DNA from: an uncultured Candidatus Melainabacteria bacterium
GTDB lineage: Bacteria; Cyanobacteriota; Vampirovibrionia; Gastranaerophilales; Gastranaerophilaceae
Direction: 5' to 3'
Length of the DNA stretch: 64,000 nt
Assembly: GCA_947090755.1 (NCBI GenBank)
Contig: CAMUPF010000006.1
Location: 18,476 to 82,475, forward strand
Shown: positions 1 through 8,394 of the stretch, piece by piece
How the letters are laid out: every line of letters starts with the position of its first letter
Numbering within the stretch: the first letter of the stretch is position 1
Notes under the pieces: generated by a model
The model's database searches: none
What the model saw: only the letters and a program-made list of their open reading frames with translations
What the model was told of the DNA's origin: nothing
Translations under genes and position numbers: made by a program

Positions 1-2
1 CT

Positions 3-1205
3 GCGGTTCCGTTTATATTAATGGGTTTAAGCCCGTTGAACGCATTTTTTGAAGCGGCGTCGGGGATTACGACTACAGGCGGTACAATCCTTACAAGTTA
101 TGATTATCCGCACGCATTTTTCTTCTGGCGTTCGTTTATCCAATGGCTTGGCGGTATGGGAATTATAGTCCTGTTTATTGCCATATTGCCGCAGTTTGCA
201 GTCGCCGGCCGTCAGATGTTTTTTGCAGAGGCTCCGGGGCCTACCGAGGACAAGTTTACACCGAGAATCCGTAACACAGCGTCTGCGTTGTGGAAAATTT
301 ATGTGGCGTTTACGCTTTTTGAAACGGCGCTTTTAATCTGGGCCGGAATGCACCCGTTTGACGCTATGTGTAATTCTTTGTCTACCCTTTCAGCAGGCGG
401 TTTTTCGCCTAATCCTGAAAGTACAATGGGGTATAGTTCAAACATAATTACGCTGATTATAATGGCTTTTATTTTTATTTCCGGTGTAAGTTTTAACGTT
501 CAATATATGGCGCTTTCAAAACTTAAACCGTGGAATATATTTAAAAGTGAAGAAGTCAGGGTATATACGGGCGTATTTCTTGCATTAGGCGGGCTTGTTG
601 CCGCGTCTTTGTATTTTACAAGCGGGTTTAGCGACATAAAAGAGGCGCTTTTGCACGGTTATTATCAGGTTATTTCTGTGATGACTTCAACCGGAAGTTC
701 AAGTTCTGATTATACAAGCTGGAGTTTTACGTCACAATTGCTTCTGGGATTGGCGTTTTTTGTCGGCGGCTGCGCAAGTTCTGCCAGCGGCGGAATAAAG
801 ATTACCAGATGGTGCCTTGTGTTCAAGGTTATGAAGGCTGAATTGCAAAAGATTCTTCACCCCAACGCTGTTATAAATATTAAAATGGATAATAATATTG
901 TTCCCAAAGACGTTATAACGCAAATTATTGTATTTGTAATGTTTTATTTCCTGATAATCCTTGTATCAGCGATTGTGTTGTCCATTTTGGAACAGGATTT
1001 GTTATTAGGCTTTGCCTCAGCGGTTTCATCCATCGGAAACGTCGGCCCTGCTTATCCCGAATTAATCGGACCGCTTGGAAGTTTTGACGCAATGCATCCT
1101 GTGTCAAAAGTCATATTGATTTTCAATATGTACATAGGCCGTCTGGAATTAATTCCGTTCCTTGTTATGTTCCAACGTGATTTCTGGAGCTTTAAGAAAG
1201 CTTAG
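3..1205 (+). CDS. trkH: TrkH/KtrB-family potassium uptake channel subunit, 5' truncated by window edge
   Basis: Membrane pore subunit of a Trk/Ktr potassium uptake system. The reading frame is open to the left edge (codons before the Met at 21 encode A-V-P-F-I-L), so the N-terminus lies outside. The four pore-loop motifs of the family are visible in order: ITTTGGT, STLSAGGF, VMTSTGSSSS and SSIGNVGP, each followed by a hydrophobic span. The cytosolic TrkA/KtrA partner is not in view and may lie to the left. The gene ends exactly where the convergent ABC permease gene ends (1205/1206), with no spacer for a terminator. Confidence 0.93.
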   Translation, partial: AVPFILMGLSPLNAFFEAASGITTTGGTILTSYDYPHAFFFWRSFIQWLGGMGIIVLFIAILPQFAVAGRQMFFAEAPGPTEDKFTPRIRNTASALWKIYVAFTLFETALLIWAGMHPFDAMCNSLSTLSAGGFSPNPESTMGYSSNIITLIIMAFIFISGVSFNVQYMALSKLKPWNIFKSEEVRVYTGVFLALGGLVAASLYFTSGFSDIKEALLHGYYQVISVMTSTGSSSSDYTSWSFTSQLLLGLAFFVGGCASSASGGIKITRWCLVFKVMKAELQKILHPNAVINIKMDNNIVPKDVITQIIVFVMFYFLIILVSAIVLSILEQDLLLGFASAVSSIGNVGPAYPELIGPLGSFDAMHPVSKVILIFNMYIGRLELIPFLVMFQRDFWSFKKA

Positions 1206-2435
1206 TTATTCATACCTCAGGGCGTCGATTGGTTTTAAGAGTGACGCTTTGTGTGCAGGGTAGTAGCCGAAAGCCATTCCGACAAGTCCTGAAAAGCCCA
1301 GTGACAGTATTATTGAAAATAACGAAATTGAAATTGTTAAGCCATTTGAAAATATTTGAATAGCTTTTGCGCCTACAACACCCACGATAACGCCAATAAG
1401 CCCGCCAATTATGGAAAGCAAAAGCGATTCTATCAAAAATTGCCAGCGGATATCAGATGCGCGTGCACCGATTGCCATGCGAATCCCGATTTCTTTTGTG
1501 CGTTCTGTAACGGATACAAGCATTATGTTCATAATGCCGATTCCACCGACAAGAAGCGACACAGAGGCAATCGAAAACAAAAGAATAGAAAATGTCGCGG
1601 TTGTAGCTTTGATTTTTTCCTGAAACTCTGCGGAATTTCGGATTTCAAAATCTTTTTCCTGATTTTTGCCTATTCTGTGACGGAGGACAAGAAGTTCTGT
1701 AATATCCTTTTCCGCTGTTGAAACCACATCAGGATCCTGACATTTCACGACAATCATTTTGACGGTTCCGGGGAAATCTGTACCGAAAACTTTCTTTTGC
1801 GCGGTCAAAATCGGGATAAAGATTAAATCGTCCTGATCCATCGGGCCCATTGAGCCTTTTTCTTTCAAAACGCCTATGATTTTGAACGGGGTGCCGCCAA
1901 CGCGGATGGTTTTGTCAATCGGGTTGACGTCGCCGAAAAGTTCTGTTACGACGGTGCTTCCAAGCAGCGCAACTTTTGAACCGTTTTTAACTTCTTCACG
2001 ATTGAATCGGCGGCCGAGTTCTATTTCGTAATTTTTCACGTACAAATATTCAGGTTCAACGCCGTAGACGGTTGTGGACCAGTTCTGGTTGCCGTAGGTT
2101 AATTGTTTGGATTCAGTGCTGGCGGCGGCGACGGCTTCGACACCGCGCGCGTTTTTCTTGATTGCGTCGGCGTCTTTGAGGGTTAGGGTTGGTTTGGAAC
2201 CCATGCCCATGTGAACCCCGCCGGATTTCGCAGAGGCTGAGCGCACGGTTAGAAGATTACTGCCCATTGATTCAATGTTATTTTGAACATTTTTTTGTGC
2301 GCCGTTTCCGACCGCAAGCATTATAATTACGGCGCTTACACCTATAATGATGCCAAGGCTTGTCAGCGCAGAGCGCATTTTGTTCACTTTTAGCGAATTT
2401 ATCGAAATTTTTAGAGTTGATTTGAAATCTATCAT
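1206..2435 (-). CDS. MacB-type ABC transporter permease (FtsX domain)
   Basis: Inner-membrane permease of a tripartite efflux ABC transporter, 409 aa. It has one N-terminal membrane helix (about 20-45), a large periplasmic MacB_PCD domain (about 50-250) and three C-terminal helices with the FtsX signature (GGIGIMNIMLVSVTERTKEI region). In E. coli MacB the ATPase is fused to the permease; here it is a separate gene that overlaps the start by 4 bp, as in many non-proteobacterial systems. Last gene of the leftward efflux operon. Substrate unknown: macrolides, peptides and lipids are all possible for the family. Confidence 0.92.
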   Translation of the reverse strand: MIDFKSTLKISINSLKVNKMRSALTSLGIIIGVSAVIIMLAVGNGAQKNVQNNIESMGSNLLTVRSASAKSGGVHMGMGSKPTLTLKDADAIKKNARGVEAVAAASTESKQLTYGNQNWSTTVYGVEPEYLYVKNYEIELGRRFNREEVKNGSKVALLGSTVVTELFGDVNPIDKTIRVGGTPFKIIGVLKEKGSMGPMDQDDLIFIPILTAQKKVFGTDFPGTVKMIVVKCQDPDVVSTAEKDITELLVLRHRIGKNQEKDFEIRNSAEFQEKIKATTATFSILLFSIASVSLLVGGIGIMNIMLVSVTERTKEIGIRMAIGARASDIRWQFLIESLLLSIIGGLIGVIVGVVGAKAIQIFSNGLTISISLFSIILSLGFSGLVGMAFGYYPAHKASLLKPIDALRYE

Positions 2436-3127
2436 ACGCGCTGTCCTTTTAGGTTGTCTGAAACGATTTTTCCGTCTTTGAAGCGTACGACGCGTTTGCA
2501 GTATTCTGCGATATCGGGTTCGTGCGTGACAAGGATAATCGTTTTTTTATAAACTTCGTTAAGTTCGACAAAAAAGTTCATCACGTCGATACTTGTTTTG
2601 GTGTCTAAGTTTCCTGTCGGTTCATCGGCGAGGATAAGCGGTGCGTCGTTAACGATTGCGCGCGCGATTGCAACGCGTTGCTGCTGACCGCCGGACATCT
2701 GGTTTGGCATGTGACTTTCGCGTTTTTCAAGCCCGACGATTTTTAGCGCATGGCGGGCACGTTCTACCCGTTCTTCTTCGGGAATCCCTTTGTAAATCAT
2801 CGGCAGTTGAACGTTATCGAGCGCGGAGGTTCGCGAAATCAGGTTAAACCCCTGAAAAACAAAGCCGAGTTTGATGTTACGGATTTCGGATAACTCGTCT
2901 GAGGAAAGTGAAAATACATCAATCCCGTCAAGGTAATATGTACCGGAATTCGGCCGGTCAAGGGTTCCGAGCATATTCATCATTGTGGATTTACCCGAAC
3001 CCGATGCGCCCATAATCGCAACGAATTCACCCTTTTCAACACTCAGTGAAACATCATCAAGCGCGTTAAAATATTCGTCGCCTGTCTGGTAAGTTTTTAT
3101 TAGATTTTTGACTTCGATTAGGCTCAT
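2432..3127 (-). CDS. ABC transporter ATP-binding protein, MacB/LolD type
   Basis: 231 aa nucleotide-binding subunit. Walker A GASGSGKST, Q-loop VFQGFNL, signature MSGGQQQRVAIARAI, Walker B LILADEPTGNLD and the switch histidine in ILVTHEPD are all intact, so it should be catalytically active. The LolD/MacB assignment rests on the signature sequence and on the FtsX-type permease overlapping its 3' end by 4 bp. Its own start overlaps the adaptor gene by 4 bp, indicating translational coupling. Confidence 0.95.
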   Translation of the reverse strand: MSLIEVKNLIKTYQTGDEYFNALDDVSLSVEKGEFVAIMGASGSGKSTMMNMLGTLDRPNSGTYYLDGIDVFSLSSDELSEIRNIKLGFVFQGFNLISRTSALDNVQLPMIYKGIPEEERVERARHALKIVGLEKRESHMPNQMSGGQQQRVAIARAIVNDAPLILADEPTGNLDTKTSIDVMNFFVELNEVYKKTIILVTHEPDIAEYCKRVVRFKDGKIVSDNLKGQRV

Positions 3128-4290
3128 AGCGGCGGTCTCATCCTATTTTGTTTCTTCTGTTTGCCTTTGGTGGAGCCTACGGCAACCTGTGTTCCCTCGG
3201 TGATTTCGTCCGAAATTATTTGTGTGTAGTTGTCGTCGCTTGCGCCGGTTTTGATGTTTACGCGGTGGAGTTTGCCGCGATCACTTACCCAAAGCCCCTG
3301 TTGTTCATAACGCTGCTGGTTGTTTTCAGGGGTGAATTTCAGCGCACGATTTGAAACGCAAAGCGCGTCTTTTTCTTCTGATGTGATGATAGAAACATTT
3401 GCGGTCATACCGGGTTTAAGTTTCAAGTCTTCGTTGCCGACTTTGACGATTACGGAATATGTTACGACATTGGAAACGGTAGTCGGCGAGATTCTAACCT
3501 GTGTGACTTTGCCTTCAAACTCGCTGTTGGGGTAGCCGTCAAGTGTATAGATTACTTCTTGGCCTTCTTTAACTTCCCCGATATCGGCTTCGGATACATT
3601 AACTTCAATTTGCATTTCTTCTAAGTCCTGCGCGATTGTGAAAAGTTGCGGAGCCTGTAAGGTTGCGGCGACCGGCTGGCCAAGGTCGATTTCGCGCGAG
3701 ATAATCATCCCGTCAACCGGCGCGATAATCTTTGTGTAATTAAGGTTTACTAATGATTGCTCATACTGTGCTTTCGTTTGTTTTATTTTGAACCTTGCTG
3801 CGTTAACCTGTGCCACTCCGGCTTTGTAGTCGCTTTCGGCCTGATCAAGTTCACAGCGCGGAATAAAATTTCGGCCGTAAAGATTTTTGTAACGGTTGTA
3901 AGTTTTTGTACTCATCGCTAGTTTTGCCTGTGCTTCTGCAAGTGTTGCTTCTGCACTGTTCATAGCCGCTAAATTCTGATCGACTGTTGCCTGAAAGGTT
4001 CTGGGATCGATTTCGGCGAGTAACTCACCTTTTTTAACGACGGAGTTGAAATCCACGTAAATCGCGCTGATAAGCCCTGAAACCGTAGAACCTACACTGA
4101 CGGTGTTTACAGGGTTTATGGTGCCTGAAGCCTCGACGATTTGAGTAATCGTGCGGCGGGTAACGGGTTCTGTGATATATTTCGGCGCGGATTTGGCTTT
4201 GACCATTACTCCGCTTGCGGCTACAATCGCAAGGATTACACCGATAAGCGCCAGTTGTTTATTCGAAATTTCAAAGTTTTTGATTTTCAT
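3124..4290 (-). CDS. MacA-like periplasmic adaptor (HlyD/MFP family)
   Basis: 388 aa membrane-fusion protein linking the inner-membrane pump to the outer-membrane TolC channel. One N-terminal signal-anchor helix (about 12-30), a split biotinyl-lipoyl-like domain (GTINPVNTVSVGSTVSG and APVDGMIISREIDLGQPV), a coiled-coil hairpin between them (about 95-185) and a beta-barrel / membrane-proximal C-terminal part. Good Shine-Dalgarno (AGGAGG) before the ATG. Lies 8 bp after the TolC-like gene. The basic tail (KGKQKKQNRMRPP) is not typical of MacA. Confidence 0.93.
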   Translation of the reverse strand: MKIKNFEISNKQLALIGVILAIVAASGVMVKAKSAPKYITEPVTRRTITQIVEASGTINPVNTVSVGSTVSGLISAIYVDFNSVVKKGELLAEIDPRTFQATVDQNLAAMNSAEATLAEAQAKLAMSTKTYNRYKNLYGRNFIPRCELDQAESDYKAGVAQVNAARFKIKQTKAQYEQSLVNLNYTKIIAPVDGMIISREIDLGQPVAATLQAPQLFTIAQDLEEMQIEVNVSEADIGEVKEGQEVIYTLDGYPNSEFEGKVTQVRISPTTVSNVVTYSVIVKVGNEDLKLKPGMTANVSIITSEEKDALCVSNRALKFTPENNQQRYEQQGLWVSDRGKLHRVNIKTGASDDNYTQIISDEITEGTQVAVGSTKGKQKKQNRMRPPL

Positions 4291-4298
4291 TTTTCCTC

Positions 4299-5777
4299 CT
4301 ATAATTTGAGGTCTTTTACAGTCAATTTTACATCTTCATTGAGCGCGATTGCCTGTTCAAGGGTTGCTCGCGCAACATTGTATTTATAAATCGTTTGAAC
4401 ATAAGTATTCTGTGCGTTGTTGTAGTTTACGCGGGCGTCCTGAAGCTGGATATAATCGCCTAAGCCAACTTCGTATCTTCCGTCTGCAAGTTCAAGGTTT
4501 TCTAAAGTTTGGCGGACTTTCGTCTCAAGAAGCGGAATTTGTTTTTCAAGTTGAATCATATCAATATAGGCGCCCTGAACATCAAAATAAAGGTTTTCGC
4601 TCAGGAGTTTAACCTCATTTTTAGCGTATTCGACCTGAATCTTGGCGTTGTCGATTTCTTTTTGAAGCTGGAATATATTGAATGAAGTACTCAGGTTTAC
4701 AGAAATACTCATACTGTTGTTAGTATAGCGCCGGGTGTTTGCAAGCCCGTAACCTACGTTTGCGGAAAGCGTCGGGAAATACTGGCGTCTAACGAATAAA
4801 AGTGATTGCTCCATTGCTTTGACTGTGGAGTTCAAAGCCTTCAAGTCAGGACGGTTTTTCATCGCTAAATCAACGGATTCTTCGAACGTAAACGGATATT
4901 TTTGGAATTTGTAATCTTCAAGCACTCTGCTTTTTTCAACGCTTGAGGTCAAAACCGCGTCTTGAACAGCGGCAGGAACTTCGCTTAAATCTCCTTCGTT
5001 CGCAATTTTTGTCAGGCTTACAGGTACATAAGGGTCAGGCAGGTTGAAGGTTTCTGTGTTTGTGATTTCGTATTCCGGCGCGTAAGCCACGAACATTGAA
5101 TTGTTCAGGGCAACAAGGGCGTTTTTATAGTTGTTTTCAGCCTGAACAAGTGCAACTTTTGCGTCGCTAAGGTTAACTTCAGCGTTTACAAGGTCTATGC
5201 GTGAGCGGATTCCCTCGTCAAAATAAGCCTGCGTTCTAATGTAGTTGCGTTCCGTAATCTGTACGTTGGAACGCTCTATATCCATAACGGATTTTGCCGC
5301 AAGCACAGCGTAATATTTAAGTTTTACGTCAAAAGTTGTGGTGAGAACCGAGTAATCAAATTCGTATTCAGCGGCAATTCTGTTGTATTTTTGCATTTTA
5401 ACAGACGCCAGAGTTTTGCCGAAATTGAAAAGCATTTGATTGATTGACGCGCTAACGCTCGGGAATGTGCGATTGCTGGTGTTATTTTGCATTACGTACC
5501 CGCCGCCGCTCATAGAGTTGAACGTCTGGTTATACCCGACTCCTGCGCTTACTGTCGGAGTATACGCGGATTTGGCAATAGAAATATTGTTCTTCGCCGT
5601 TCGTAAATTATAAATAGTTCTTTTTACCAGCGGGCTGTTATTCAGCGAAATGTTTATACAGTCATTCAGGTTCAGCATTGAGCCCGCCTTAATCTTAACC
5701 TCCTCCAGCGCAAGCGCGGACGGGCTTAAAAGACTTATTATCATTATAAAACTTATAAACTTCTTCGCTTTATTCAT
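4299..5777 (-). CDS. TolC-family outer-membrane efflux channel
   Basis: About 492 aa. The start at 5777 is preferred over an upstream in-frame ATG at 5825 because it gives a clean signal peptide (MNKAKKFISFIMIISLL...SALA) and has AAGG five bases before it. Two outer-membrane-efflux repeats: long helical segments with the family pattern N-x-L-x-x-A-x-x-x-Y-x-x-G near both halves (FDEGIRSRIDLVNAEV and YEVGLGDYIQLQDARV). First gene of the efflux operon; all four partners of a complete tripartite pump are encoded together. Its presence requires an outer membrane. Confidence 0.93.
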   Translation of the reverse strand: MNKAKKFISFIMIISLLSPSALALEEVKIKAGSMLNLNDCINISLNNSPLVKRTIYNLRTAKNNISIAKSAYTPTVSAGVGYNQTFNSMSGGGYVMQNNTSNRTFPSVSASINQMLFNFGKTLASVKMQKYNRIAAEYEFDYSVLTTTFDVKLKYYAVLAAKSVMDIERSNVQITERNYIRTQAYFDEGIRSRIDLVNAEVNLSDAKVALVQAENNYKNALVALNNSMFVAYAPEYEITNTETFNLPDPYVPVSLTKIANEGDLSEVPAAVQDAVLTSSVEKSRVLEDYKFQKYPFTFEESVDLAMKNRPDLKALNSTVKAMEQSLLFVRRQYFPTLSANVGYGLANTRRYTNNSMSISVNLSTSFNIFQLQKEIDNAKIQVEYAKNEVKLLSENLYFDVQGAYIDMIQLEKQIPLLETKVRQTLENLELADGRYEVGLGDYIQLQDARVNYNNAQNTYVQTIYKYNVARATLEQAIALNEDVKLTVKDLKL

Positions 5778-5877
5778 TATAGCCTTAATAATACTATTTT
5801 TCAGGCGAAATTTAATCATTTGCATACTATATTTATAACGATTGAAAAATAAAAAGGTTCATTTTTATCCAATGCTA

Positions 5878-5906
5878 TTGCGCAACTGTGAAAAGTATGC
5901 TATAAT
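5878..5906 (+). promoter_or_regulatory. Sigma70-type promoter for the zinc-ribbon gene
   Basis: -35 TTGCGC (5878-5883), 17 bp spacer, perfect -10 TATAAT (5901-5906). Transcript start would be near 5913; the leader then contains a small hairpin (GGAAT...ATTCC) before the Shine-Dalgarno at about 5947. Confidence 0.6.
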
Positions 5907-5958
5907 CGGGCTGGAATAAGGAAAATTCCACTTACAATTTTTAATCAGGAGAAAAACA

Positions 5959-6237
5959 ATGTACCAAGATGAAAAACTTATCTGCGAAGATTGCGGCAGC
6001 GAATTTATTTTTACAGCAGGCGAACAAGAGTTCTACGCTGAAAAAGGGTTGGTAAACAAACCAAAAAGATGTCCGGAATGCAGAAAACAAAGACGCCAGA
6101 ACAATCGCGGCAAAAGAAGAAAAATGTATGACGCGGTTTGTACTAAATGCGGCGCTCAAACTCAAGTTCCGTTTAAACCTACTCCGGGTAAAGAAGTTTA
6201 TTGTAAAGATTGTTTTTCTCAAGTTACTCCTCAGTAA
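5959..6237 (+). CDS. Small zinc-ribbon protein
   Basis: 92 aa, strong AGGAG 8 bp before ATG. Four CxxC knuckles: CEDC, CPEC, CTKC and CKDC. The first pair frames the 'probable zinc-binding' domain found in bacterial zinc-ribbon proteins (CEDC..FTAGEQEFY..G), followed by a basic linker (KQRRQNNRGKRRK) and a second ribbon. Function is not established for the family; the basic linker would allow nucleic-acid or ribosome binding (inference). Monocistronic: own promoter and own terminator. Confidence 0.85.
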   Translation: MYQDEKLICEDCGSEFIFTAGEQEFYAEKGLVNKPKRCPECRKQRRQNNRGKRRKMYDAVCTKCGAQTQVPFKPTPGKEVYCKDCFSQVTPQ

Positions 6238-6264
6238 TTATGGTAAATACGCTTTAAATTAAAC

Positions 6265-6301
6265 AAAAAAGGTAATATGCTTTTTAGTGTATTACCTTTT
6301 T
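6265..6301 (+). terminator. Rho-independent terminator
   Basis: Stem AAAAAGGTAATA / TATTACCTTTTT around a 12-base loop, ending in a T run; directly follows the zinc-ribbon gene and also reads as a terminator on the other strand. Confidence 0.75.
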
Positions 6302-6312
6302 CAAAAGTCCGA

Positions 6313-6424
6313 AGGATTTTCGCGATACGGAACGTGAATGAAAATCCTGTGTGGCGTATTAGACAGCGCAGCCGCAGTGCGACACTGCGTGAGCGGTGGC
6401 GGCAGGCGGCGGAGAACTGCTTTT
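6313..6424 (+). repeat. Structured dispersed element, copy A (candidate cis-RNA)
   Basis: One of four related elements. Upstream hairpin 6313-6321/6340-6348 (AGGATTTTC/GAAAATCCT); outer pairing CAG 6364-6366 with CTG 6417-6419; stem GCCGC 6371-6375 with GCGGC 6406-6410; inner hairpin CACTGC 6383-6388, GTGA loop, GCGGTG 6393-6398. The middle strand CACTGC can instead pair with the preceding CAGTG, giving a mutually exclusive hairpin. It ends 12 bases before the next ATG, so it lies in that gene's leader. Closest relative in the window is copy B at 45167-45275, including the conserved loop CGCGATA-GGAACGTGAA. Confidence 0.55.
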
Positions 6425-6436
6425 AAAGGATTTTAG

Positions 6437-7258
6437 ATGTTTGGAAAAAAACAACCGGAGCCGGAATGGCGGGATTTTAGAGAGAAAACTTATGATGAAT
6501 TAGAACGTGAAGTTGACGCGGCTTACGGCGAAGAAGTTCGTAAACGCAATATTACTATTGCGATAGTTGCGGCTGTTTTGCTTTTCTTTTTCCATGATGT
6601 TGCAGGTTTCTGGCTTCGTTTCGGGCTTCCGCGAATCCCTAAGAAAACAGAACAAATTATTAATGTCGTTGAAAATCCTTTTGAAAACGAACTTCCGGAG
6701 GAGGAGAGTTCTTTATTAAATTACACAACACTTGAGGATAAGGATAGCGTTGAATTAGTAAAACAGGCGTCATATTCTATTTCCGGCCGTGTTGTGGCGA
6801 AAAACTTTCTTTTCTGGGGAAATTACCTGCCGGGCGGCAAAAGAACGTTCCAATCGACAGCGCTTTTTGATTTAGGGCTGGTCTGGGGTGATTTGTCCGA
6901 TAAAAAGATATTGAAAAATTACGCGTTTTATAGCGCTAAAGATACGCAGGCCAGAAGTCTGTACCCGACGTTAAAACTGGGTGTAAAACATCCGCCGTTA
7001 CCGTGGCCGTATGTTCGAAACCACATGTTACATTTGAATATTGTGCCTGCGAATGCCCGTGTTATGTCGGCGTTAGTATATTTGTTTAAATATCAGCCGG
7101 TAAAATTGGACGGCTATCTTGTTGATGTGAAGCTGGATGATGGTCGCTGGAAACGCAGCGGCATGTCAAAATTCAGTGCCAATCCGAATTCCCGTACCGG
7201 AGCGTCAGAAATCATGTACGTGACACGCGTACAAGTCGGCAAAAGAGTCTACGAATAG
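6437..7258 (+). CDS. Membrane-anchored protein of unknown function
   Basis: 273 aa, not recognised. Acidic/basic cytosolic N-terminus (about 1-38), one strong membrane helix (about 39-62, ITIAIVAAVLLFFFHD), then about 200 residues that would be outside the membrane, with a beta-rich pattern and a WPYVRNHMLHLNIVPAN segment. Start chosen at 6437 with AAAGGA 8 bp upstream; the leader is structured element A. Followed directly by the promoter of the first pilin-like gene, whose -35 begins in the stop codon. Confidence 0.7.
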   Translation: MFGKKQPEPEWRDFREKTYDELEREVDAAYGEEVRKRNITIAIVAAVLLFFFHDVAGFWLRFGLPRIPKKTEQIINVVENPFENELPEEESSLLNYTTLEDKDSVELVKQASYSISGRVVAKNFLFWGNYLPGGKRTFQSTALFDLGLVWGDLSDKKILKNYAFYSAKDTQARSLYPTLKLGVKHPPLPWPYVRNHMLHLNIVPANARVMSALVYLFKYQPVKLDGYLVDVKLDDGRWKRSGMSKFSANPNSRTGASEIMYVTRVQVGKRVYE

Positions 7259-7287
7259 TTGACAAGTGATAAAACATGCTGCATAAT
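7259..7287 (+). promoter_or_regulatory. Promoter of pilin-like gene 1
   Basis: TTGACA (7259-7264), 17 bp, CATAAT (7282-7287). Same architecture as in front of pilin-like gene 2 (TTGACT-N17-CATAAT) and gene 3 (TTGACA-N17-TAAAAT), and both 1 and 2 continue with a TATAGAAAGG stretch. Predicted start about 7294. Confidence 0.7.
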
Positions 7288-7303
7288 AATTGTATAGAAA
7301 GGA

Positions 7304-7346
7304 GTGGCTGAGCCACCTCTATAATTGGACCCGAGTGAAACTTGGG
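7304..7346 (+). repeat. Two-hairpin leader element (family E, copy 1)
   Basis: Hairpin GTGGC-TGA-GCCAC (7304-7316) followed by CCCGAGT-GAA-ACTTGGG (7330-7346), inserted between two copies of AGAAAGG; pilin gene 2 lacks it at this place. Related sequences with a G-C-T-G-A-G core and changed stems occur at 17095 and 28665. Located in the 5' UTR just before the Shine-Dalgarno of pilin gene 1, so it could affect translation; it may also be a small mobile repeat. Confidence 0.4.
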
Positions 7347-7358
7347 AGAAAGGAAATT

Positions 7359-8367
7359 ATGAAAAACAATATTGTAGACATTTCGACAGGGGGGGGGGGG
7401 GAGTGCCTTAACAGGCACATCTAAACGCTTAGCGTTTACCATGGCTGAAATTCTTCTATCCCTAACAATCATCGGTGTGGTCGCTGCGATAACGCTTCCG
7501 TCTTTGACCGGTAATATTAACGAGCGCACATGGAACACACAACGCAAAGCGCTTTATGCCCGTTTCTCTCAGGCAATTGCCCTTATGCCGGACGTGAACG
7601 GGTACGGTACGTTGACAGAGGGCACGGATTCAAGCGGCTCAAAAGTCGTTACCGAAGACACAGTTGCCGAAACTTTCGTTACGGAAGGCTTGTCTAAAGT
7701 TCTTAAAATAAACAATATCTGCGACGCTGCTCACCTTGCTGACTGCGGAATTGTTAGTACTATTAATACCCAAACTTCTGCTGTTTCTACACCGGTTGAT
7801 TGGTCGGGCTTGAATTCGCAGATGGTTAGTACTCAATACGGCGGTTGGACATCTTACTCGATGATTAATTCAAAGGCGGCGGCATTTGAAACACAAAATG
7901 GCGAAAGCATTGCGGTTTATTATAATCCTGCCTGTCGAACATCTGCGGATTTGGTTACGGGATATCTGGTGGCGCCATTTGTTTGTGCCAATTTTCTGTA
8001 TGACTTAAACGGAAATAAAGGCCCTAATACTGTCGGCAAAGATATTGGTTTTATAACGGTGCTTTATTCCGCGGATTCCAATGTTGTTGCGCCGGTGCCT
8101 TTAATTCAAACTAAGGCCGGTTACTATGAAGACGCCATAAAATTTTGCCGTAGTCAGGATGATGCGCGGCTCCCGAATAAAGAAGAAGCTATTTCATTGT
8201 GGCTAAACAGGAAATTTTATGGGGGTATAAATTATATATTTTATACAAGTTCTTCACCCGGTGCCGCAAATAGAATCATAATTATTGACGCACCAAATGG
8301 TGGTATGATGGGTTCTTGCAATAAAACAGAATCCAATGGTGTTGTTGCAAAATGTGTTAAACGATAA
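7359..8367 (+). CDS. Type IV pilin-like protein 1 with poly-G switch (out of frame as assembled)
   Basis: The only start with a good ribosome site (AAAGG) is ATG 7359 (M-K-N-N-I-V-D-I-S-T), which runs into 13 G and then stops at TAA 7422-7424. The pilin frame (ATG 7441 onward, 308 aa) is open upstream only to 7378 and has no start codon there. With 12 (or 15) G the two frames join, giving a leader ...K-R-L-A-F-T-M-A-E with the prepilin cleavage pattern (F+1, E+5) and a hydrophobic N-terminal helix ending ITLPSL. The body has conserved pilin-like residues (INERTWNTQRKALYAR) and about 80 C-terminal residues resembling the lectin-like Lcl_C/DUF1566 fold (ARLPNKEEA ... CVKR). Likely exported surface or pseudopilin-like protein; function of this copy unknown. 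Confidence 0.72.
7389..7401 (+). repeat. Poly-G tract (13 G), contingency-type
   Basis: Thirteen uninterrupted G placed ten codons after the ATG at 7359. Removing one base joins the initiator to the pilin frame; the assembled length is OFF. Confidence 0.9.
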
Positions 8368-8393
8368 AAAAAGAGGGGCATGCCCCTCTTTTT
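8366..8393. terminator. Bidirectional terminator between pilin gene 1 and argS
   Basis: AAAAAGAGGGGCATGCCCCTCTTTTT: near-perfect inverted repeat with A run on one side and T run on the other, serving two convergent genes. Confidence 0.9.
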
Positions 8394-8394
8394 A

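Noticed and set aside
6313..6424. CRISPR or tRNA-like interpretation of the structured elements
   Set aside because: Copies are far apart, not in an array, and have no acceptor stem or anticodon arm.
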